Of a stretch of DNA of 64,000 nt, positions 58,901 to 64,000 are shown piece by piece. The translations under genes and the position numbers were made by a program. The notes beneath the pieces were generated by a model. The model searched no databases and was not told the origin of the DNA. It was given only the letters and a program-made list of their open reading frames with translations. Source of the stretch: Xenoacremonium recifei (taxonomy: Eukaryota; Ascomycota; Sordariomycetes; Hypocreales; Nectriaceae); assembly GCA_012184525.1 (NCBI GenBank), contig WOFQ01000018.1, positions 310,001 through 374,000 on the forward strand, read 5' to 3'. Each line of letters starts with the position of its first letter. Positions within the stretch are counted from its first letter, which is position 1.

Positions 58901-60852
58901 CGGCATAAAACCTGGAGGAGAGTGGAAACGGCTAAAACCAGTCCTCCAGGATTTTCGTGCACATGCATTTTTTGTGCACGCGGGAATCGACGGTGCGATC
59001 CATGTGAGAAGCTCTCCGATCCTCGAAGGCTCGAATCATGGATGGCCCGACATCTGTGGGGCTTCCCGGCTCCTTAATACGAGATGTCCAAGGCAGAACA
59101 CAGCCTCCAAAAGAAAGCCGTCAGTCAGGTTGATGTACTGCAGGGAATAGCTGGCTTGGTTGCGCTGCATCAAGCAATTACAGCGCATCACAGTCTTACG
59201 GTGACTTGGGATGGAAAAATTCCCTCCAGCGGGTTGAAAGCCCATGCAGCGAATGGAAATCCGGGATGAAAACGCCATCATCCACGGTATGGCGCCCCGT
59301 GCATTCCGATGCCTCCTCGTCTTACATGAGCGCGCGCCTCGTTCGGGGAATACCCTCATGGATGTTGTGCTTTGACAAGCCGAATCAACAGTCGAGGCCT
59401 TGAATAACGAGGTTCTCAAGCCTCCTATTTGCTCTTGGCAGACAGGTCTTTGGCGGTGAGATACTGGGGCGTCGCGTTGACGAACGTTGTTGGGTAAGAC
59501 AGCGGGCTCACCGGAGAACACCCTCGTATATCTGACGCCTGACAGTCACAACGTCTCGACATGCAGGTACATATCGCGCTTCGGCCCAGCCGGCTTGCCT
59601 GGTGTGGAGGGAATGTCGATGCCAACTCTCGATGGCTGCTGATATGGTCGTTTAGAGGCTTTCAAACTCGCACAGGAGATGAGATGATCGTTTGCTGCTC
59701 GTCCCGACTTACCCGTTACTGAACTCTTAGCACATCTCCACGAGGTTACCGTCCCATCGCATCGGCATCGCATCCGAGATCTCAGGTACCATTGGATGGC
59801 TCAGTGACACCCGGCGGGCGATTCATTTCTGGCACGCGCCCAACCATCAGCCCTCCACGGTCTGCGTTCAAGCCCCATTCCTGGAAATCTTGGGCCTCCT
59901 CAGACCGGCATAGCATGTGTCTGTTATGACGGTTATGAACAAGACATGCATCATGAAATCATGAACGTGAGCATTACTCCTCAACAACAACACGCGGGAG
60001 CATGAAGCCCAGAGCTTCGCCCCCCAGCAATCGAGATTACAATGGCTTGTGCCAGGCTGGCCAGGCTGGGCCCTCTCCACAAGCCCCCTGCTCAACGGCG
60101 CCCTTCTCACCGGGCCGGAGCCCGCCCATCGACGGCGGACGGGGCTGCTAAATCACCATCAGGAGAGCCTACGAGGAACAGACAGAGACACACACGGGAG
60201 ATTCGTCTCTCCAGATGAAATTCGAGAACAGTCATCCTGGTTTATTAAGGCCTGCGGCTGCTATTTTTGGGGTTTCATCACGCACGCCTCGAATATCCTT
60301 GCTCGGATCCCCCGTTGAGTCGTGACTGTGCTCGCGTTCTCCTAAACGGTGCACTTCCCCGAGCCGCCTCTGCAACTCTTCAGGATGGTGACGCGGCGCT
60401 CCTCTCCGCAATAGATCCATTGACTTTGCTATAGGATATTGGATCTTGGGCCCGAATCTATCGAATTTCCTCGCGCATGGTGTCCTGCATCAATCGTAGG
60501 TCTCCATGCGCAAGTGCATTGCCTTACTGATGGAATAATAATAATAGCCCTACCTCTGAGGCCTCCTGTGGCTGCGTTCCTCCCTGAATTCTCCGATGGC
60601 GCTGGGGATAGCACTGCCCAGAATTCCAGTCATCGAGGGGAGATCGCTAAGATCGGGCGTGTCCGTCTTCCCTAGACCTCGTGCGCCCGTGTCTTTCTTT
60701 TGTGGAGTCAAGGGTGAGATATCGAGGCGCGGAATACCTGGCCAAGATGATATTTCATCCTTGATTCCTGTGATGAATCGTGTTAATTCAGATACCGTCA
60801 TGATGGCGTTTCGATGTTCGCAAGTGCGGCGAGAATCGCTTCTAGACGGCAT
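55996..60852. other. Intergenic upstream of the WSC gene
   Basis: 4.9 kb. The first 1.5 kb is GC-rich with a chance 272-codon plus-strand frame (56606-57424) of low complexity. From 57.4 to 60.9 kb many short frames overlap, none recognisable. A near-palindromic GCCAGGCTGG duplication lies at 60051-60070. A minus-strand frame at 60550-60852 directly follows the next gene and might contribute an alternative 3' exon. Confidence 0.5.
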
Positions 60853-61851
60853 CTAGTCCGCCGTGGCTATGAGAGGAGCATACCTTGCTGCCCCTCGCTG
60901 GAGATCGTCTTCAAGTTGTTGAGCCTCCTTCTCAGTCGAAGGTCTTCCCTTGGGTTTCATGATGCAACCGAAAATCCTGAATCAGTCAGTATCAGAGGTT
61001 TCGGGAGCCTATCTCCCCTCATCGGTCATTCGCTCCTGTGAGACCTACAGGAAGAATCCAAACAGCAAGCATCCAAACGCTCCAGCTCCTACGCCGGCAC
61101 CAATCCTTTGTCTTTCTTGCAAACCTGGGATGCTTCAGCCTATCAACCAGAGATAAGCAACCTGTGCTCAACTTACCATACTCCGAGCCCAACCCTGGAG
61201 GACTTCCCTGAGGAGTACCACCAGTTGCAGTAGGGACAGCAGAACCAATCACGGTAGTGAGGCCTTCACCGGTACGACTGACCAGCTGGCTCGTCTGCGT
61301 TCCCGTCGAGACCGTGATGACCGTGGGGGTTGCCGCGCAGCTGTATGAGACTGCATCGCCGTCGGCCCAGGTGTAAGTTGCGCAATACGAATTTGAGCCA
61401 GTGCTGGCCACCTGATCAGCTACAATGTGTCTCTGGTAACTTCCTTTGATATCATGAACTCACCAGCCTAAGACCAATCCAACCGAGGCCGTCTCTCCTT
61501 CAATACAACGGACCGCGAAGTCGCATGCTCCGTCCCAACAACATCCAACCCGGGCTTGCGAAAGAGTCTGGACGGAAAGGGCTGCGCAATAGCCAGTGCT
61601 ACACGTTAATGCTCCGCCTGAGATGGTCAGTCATATCCAGGGATGCGAAGACGCTGTGAAGTCATACCGTCGACATAACCGCACGTTGACCCAGACTCGT
61701 CATCGTCGGTGTGTCGCAATTCGAGAATAGCTGGCACCTCTGTCGGCCTCGGGGGCTCAGAGGTTGACCTGATTTCCGAGATGGAAGTGGCTTGCGGCAG
61801 AGCCATCACCGACAACGCAAGGGTCAGAAGCAAAAGAGCGAGGCGTCTCAT
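60853..61851 (-). CDS. Secreted-type cysteine-rich single-pass membrane protein
   Basis: No known function. Five exons: 61668-61851, 61464-61617, 61177-61403, 61049-61124 and 60853-60976, all GT-AG and in phase, giving 254 residues. Signal peptide 1-18 (MRRLALLLLTLALSVMAL). The ectodomain carries a cysteine pattern (CGYVDGGALTC, GYCA, VGCCWDGAC, RCIEG, then NSYCATYTW) seen in many uncharacterised fungal surface proteins. A Ser/Thr/Gly stalk follows. A glycine-rich membrane helix (IGAGVGAGAFGCLLFGFF) leads to a short basic tail (MKPKGRPSTEKEAQQLEDD). The third acceptor (GGCCAG|CAC) is chosen because nearer AGs break the frame. The last exon may be spliced further; the final 12 residues are uncertain. 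It is divergent from the seven-segment membrane protein next to it. Confidence 0.6.
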
Positions 61852-62268
61852 TGTGCGTCTATCACGATGTTTACCGTGCCTTCCTACATCTATCTGCAGG
61901 AGTGCGGAGGGGTGAGCGAGAAACCCATCTCTTAAGCGTAAATCGCATTGGAAGATCCTCAAGTTCAGCTGAGCTGCAAGGGAACGATAGCGCAAGCTGA
62001 TGCAGCTGTTCTGGACCACTTCTGCTGAGGCACTGCATGCAAGCGAGCAACCGCGCCTCAGCCGCTGACACAAGACGTGACATTGAGACACACCAGCTGG
62101 GCTACAATTGGACGTTATCCGGCCTATCAGCCAACGAGACGCTGGTCGACCCAGTTGAGATACAAGCCCCGTTGGGGGCCGCTGCGGTCAAGACGTTTTC
62201 CCAGGCGCATTTTCTTTTGTGATCACGAAAGCTTCGTCATCAATCAATTTCTTGTCGATACTTCGAAT
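61852..62268. promoter_or_regulatory. Shared divergent promoter of the two membrane-protein genes
   Basis: 417 nt between the two start codons. It is too short to hold another gene and probably serves both. I could not identify a specific regulator site. Confidence 0.5.
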
Positions 62269-63471
62269 ATGTCGATTACAGTGACGACGACGGGGGCCAC
62301 GGTCAATTGCTCTGCATTGCAAACGTTGAACGACTTTGGAGACTATGTCGATGCTCTGCGAGACCAGACGGATTTTAACACCAGCCTTCTGGAGGCCTGT
62401 CGGATGCAGATCTGCAACGCCGTATACGGGAATGGAAACGCCGACATTTCAGGCATTGGAGTTTGTCTCCCCTCTTGTTGCAGAATAATGGCTTACGGAT
62501 AATAGGTCGTCGTTGGCTACATCTGCGAGCTAGCTCTCGGTATCATCCTATCCATAGTGTTTCTCGTCTTCAAGAGCACGACTTCAGACACCTCACGGGC
62601 TCGGGCCGTCTTCACCTCAGGTCTTTCTGTCTTCTACGACTCCGCGGCCTACTTCGCCATCGCAATCCAGCTGGCCACCATTGCCCTACTCGTGCGCAAG
62701 GACTTTGGCATCAGTACCGCCGACTTTGGGGCCATTGAAACTCAGATTTCCCAGGCTGTGAGTGTTATCTGCGTGTTGCCGCTCCTCTATCCTGCGGCGC
62801 TGCTTGCAGGGGTGGATGGCAGTGAGGTTCGTCAACATGCGAGACTCTTTTTGTTGAATATGGTGATTGCCTTGTCATTCTACCCGTTTCTGTCGCGCTG
62901 CATGCATGACTTTGAAACGGGAGGAGGACAACCCATTGGAACGGGCGAAGGAGCTAAGGTATCTCCCGTTGACTGGGAGAAGGTCGAAGATGTTTGCTTT
63001 CAAGACGGCCTGGACGATCTTCGGGACAGTCTGACATACAAAGCCGTCGGTGGCCTCGAACTCGGCACGACAATCATCATTTACCTCTTCAGTTTCTGGC
63101 TCCTCGCCAGCCTCCTAATCCCCCACTACCCGCCCCTCAACAACGACGGATTATACGAAACCAGGAGACCACAACGCATCCTCGCATTCCGCAAGCGCGT
63201 CAATGACTGGTTCGGTGATCATCCAATCGTGACCATCTGGCCGCTGTTCGGGCTTCTCGGTCTGTCCGTGCCCATGATGTGGGTGATCTGGCAATTGCGG
63301 AAGCTGCAGAGGAGCGTGGCGAAGTTGACGGGCGAGGGGTATGCGGATAATACCTGGGGCTTTGGACAGATTGTGTCGGTTGTAATCTTTGCCCCGGTGG
63401 TAGTTGAGATGCTCTACGGTTGGAGGTTTGGTCCTGAGGCGGCGGAAGGGGGCAGGGAGAAGCAGAATTAG
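62269..63471 (+). CDS. Fungal polytopic membrane protein with seven predicted helices
   Basis: Function unknown. Exons 62269-62460 and 62506-63471 join to 385 residues (GGA|GTTTGT to AATAG|GTCGTC). The N-terminal 64 residues look extracellular, with Cys14, Cys44 and Cys49, and end in GNGNADISGIG. I recall the similar GNPDISGIG at the same place before the first helix in many uncharacterised fungal membrane proteins. Seven hydrophobic segments follow, at about residues 65-86 (VVVGYICELALGIILSIVFL), 98-123, 134-157, 166-186, 229-254, 284-309 and 331-353. Between helices 4 and 5 lies a soluble loop of about 40 residues. No kinase, transporter or GPCR signature is evident. The 45-nt intron sits exactly after the DISGIG motif. 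The frame is open upstream, but MSITVTTTGATVNCS is the best start. Confidence 0.65.
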
Positions 63472-64000
63472 AATCTCGCTATTTTGTACTAAGCTTCTGC
63501 TAATATGCATGATTGCTGGGGCGTTTATATTGAATAATATCAATATTATGCTGGTCTTTTCTTCCGTATCCAAAAGTGTTTGTGGGTGAACACGGCCTTA
63601 TGATAAGTTCTTGAGTGCCCTACGTGTGGCGTGTTGGGAATGGCACAAAACGTATATCGATGGGAGCCACTGGTAATTTATTCGTCCTACCAATTCTAGG
63701 AGATACCTTTCAGCATCTCAAGTACAGGTCTTCACTCAAGCTCAAACATTTCCGGCACTGGTGGTTCAAGCGGATGATGGTTTCAAGAGTTTCTGTGTAG
63801 GGTAGGAACCAAAGTAGGGATGGGAGGATACAGGCCCGGATCGCAAACGAGAGAAGCATAGTGCCTAGTTTGTAGGGGTTCTGTTTTATTTCTTCGCCAG
63901 ATTAAAAAGCATCATGGGCGCATGTCTTTCATGGAGACACAGAATTAGGTAATGATCCCAAGACATGGTGAAGCACGGTGGGCATTGAGATATATCCCTT
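63472..64000. other. 3' flank to window edge
   Basis: Downstream of the seven-segment membrane protein; AT-rich, with no recognisable gene before the window ends. Confidence 0.6.

Noticed and set aside
1..64000. CRISPR arrays, prophage, insertion sequences, secondary-metabolite cluster
   Set aside because: No regularly spaced repeats, integrases, transposases, PKS/NRPS or comparable enzymes were seen on either strand.

Overview
This window looks like nuclear chromosomal DNA of a filamentous ascomycete (Pezizomycotina, most likely Sordariomycetes; genus not determined). The reasons are short GT-AG introns (mostly about 50-100 nt), GC-rich coding exons, and fungus-specific families: a WOPR transcription factor, a WSC sensor, fungal Nup37, Coa6 and Sys1. 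I found fifteen protein-coding genes I can support and rebuilt the exon joins of all but three (two are intronless, one is single-exon apart from a possible leader intron); the reading frame closes in every spliced model. I saw no convincing tRNA, rRNA, transposon, CRISPR array or prophage.

Layout. 0.6-1.6 kb: linker histone H1 (-). 4.7-8.0 kb: COPII coat subunit Sec24 (+). 10.5-11.6 kb: a microbial-type PARG (TIGR02452-like) protein (-). 14.2-15.9 kb: mitochondrial-type asparaginyl-tRNA synthetase (+). 15.9-26.7 kb: a 10.8-kb stretch with no recognisable gene, ending in a long leader for a Pac2-type WOPR regulator (26.7-28.0 kb, +). 30.0-32.9 kb: CPSF2/Cft2 (+). 33.3-34.0 kb: Golgi protein Sys1 (-), divergent from a Coa6-like assembly factor (34.5-34.9 kb, +). 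35.7-38.7 kb: Mss4-type PI4P 5-kinase (-). 43.2-53 kb: four genes in tandem on the minus strand, namely Dhh1 helicase, a cytochrome b5-acyl-CoA dehydrogenase fusion, FEN1/Rad27 and a Nup37-like nucleoporin. 55.1-56.0 kb: a WSC-domain cell-wall sensor (-). 60.9-63.5 kb: a divergent pair of predicted membrane proteins, one single-pass and cysteine-rich, the other with seven predicted membrane segments.

Most of the window is single-copy housekeeping machinery: secretory traffic (Sec24, Sys1, Mss4), RNA processing and decay (CPSF2, Dhh1), chromatin and replication (H1, FEN1), nuclear pore (Nup37) and mitochondrial function (AsnRS, Coa6). They are neighbours but share no pathway, as is usual in fungi. 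The accessory or regulatory parts are the WOPR upstream region and the right end (55-64 kb), which carries three surface or membrane proteins.

The observations most worth following are: three CCGAGG sites upstream of the cytochrome b5-ACAD gene (fatty-acid regulator type); an ACGCGT site plus an E2F-like site upstream of FEN1; a SUMO-interaction-like motif in the Nup37 homologue; a variant catalytic motif in the PARG-like protein; and the right-end divergent membrane-protein pair, which is the best candidate for something undescribed.
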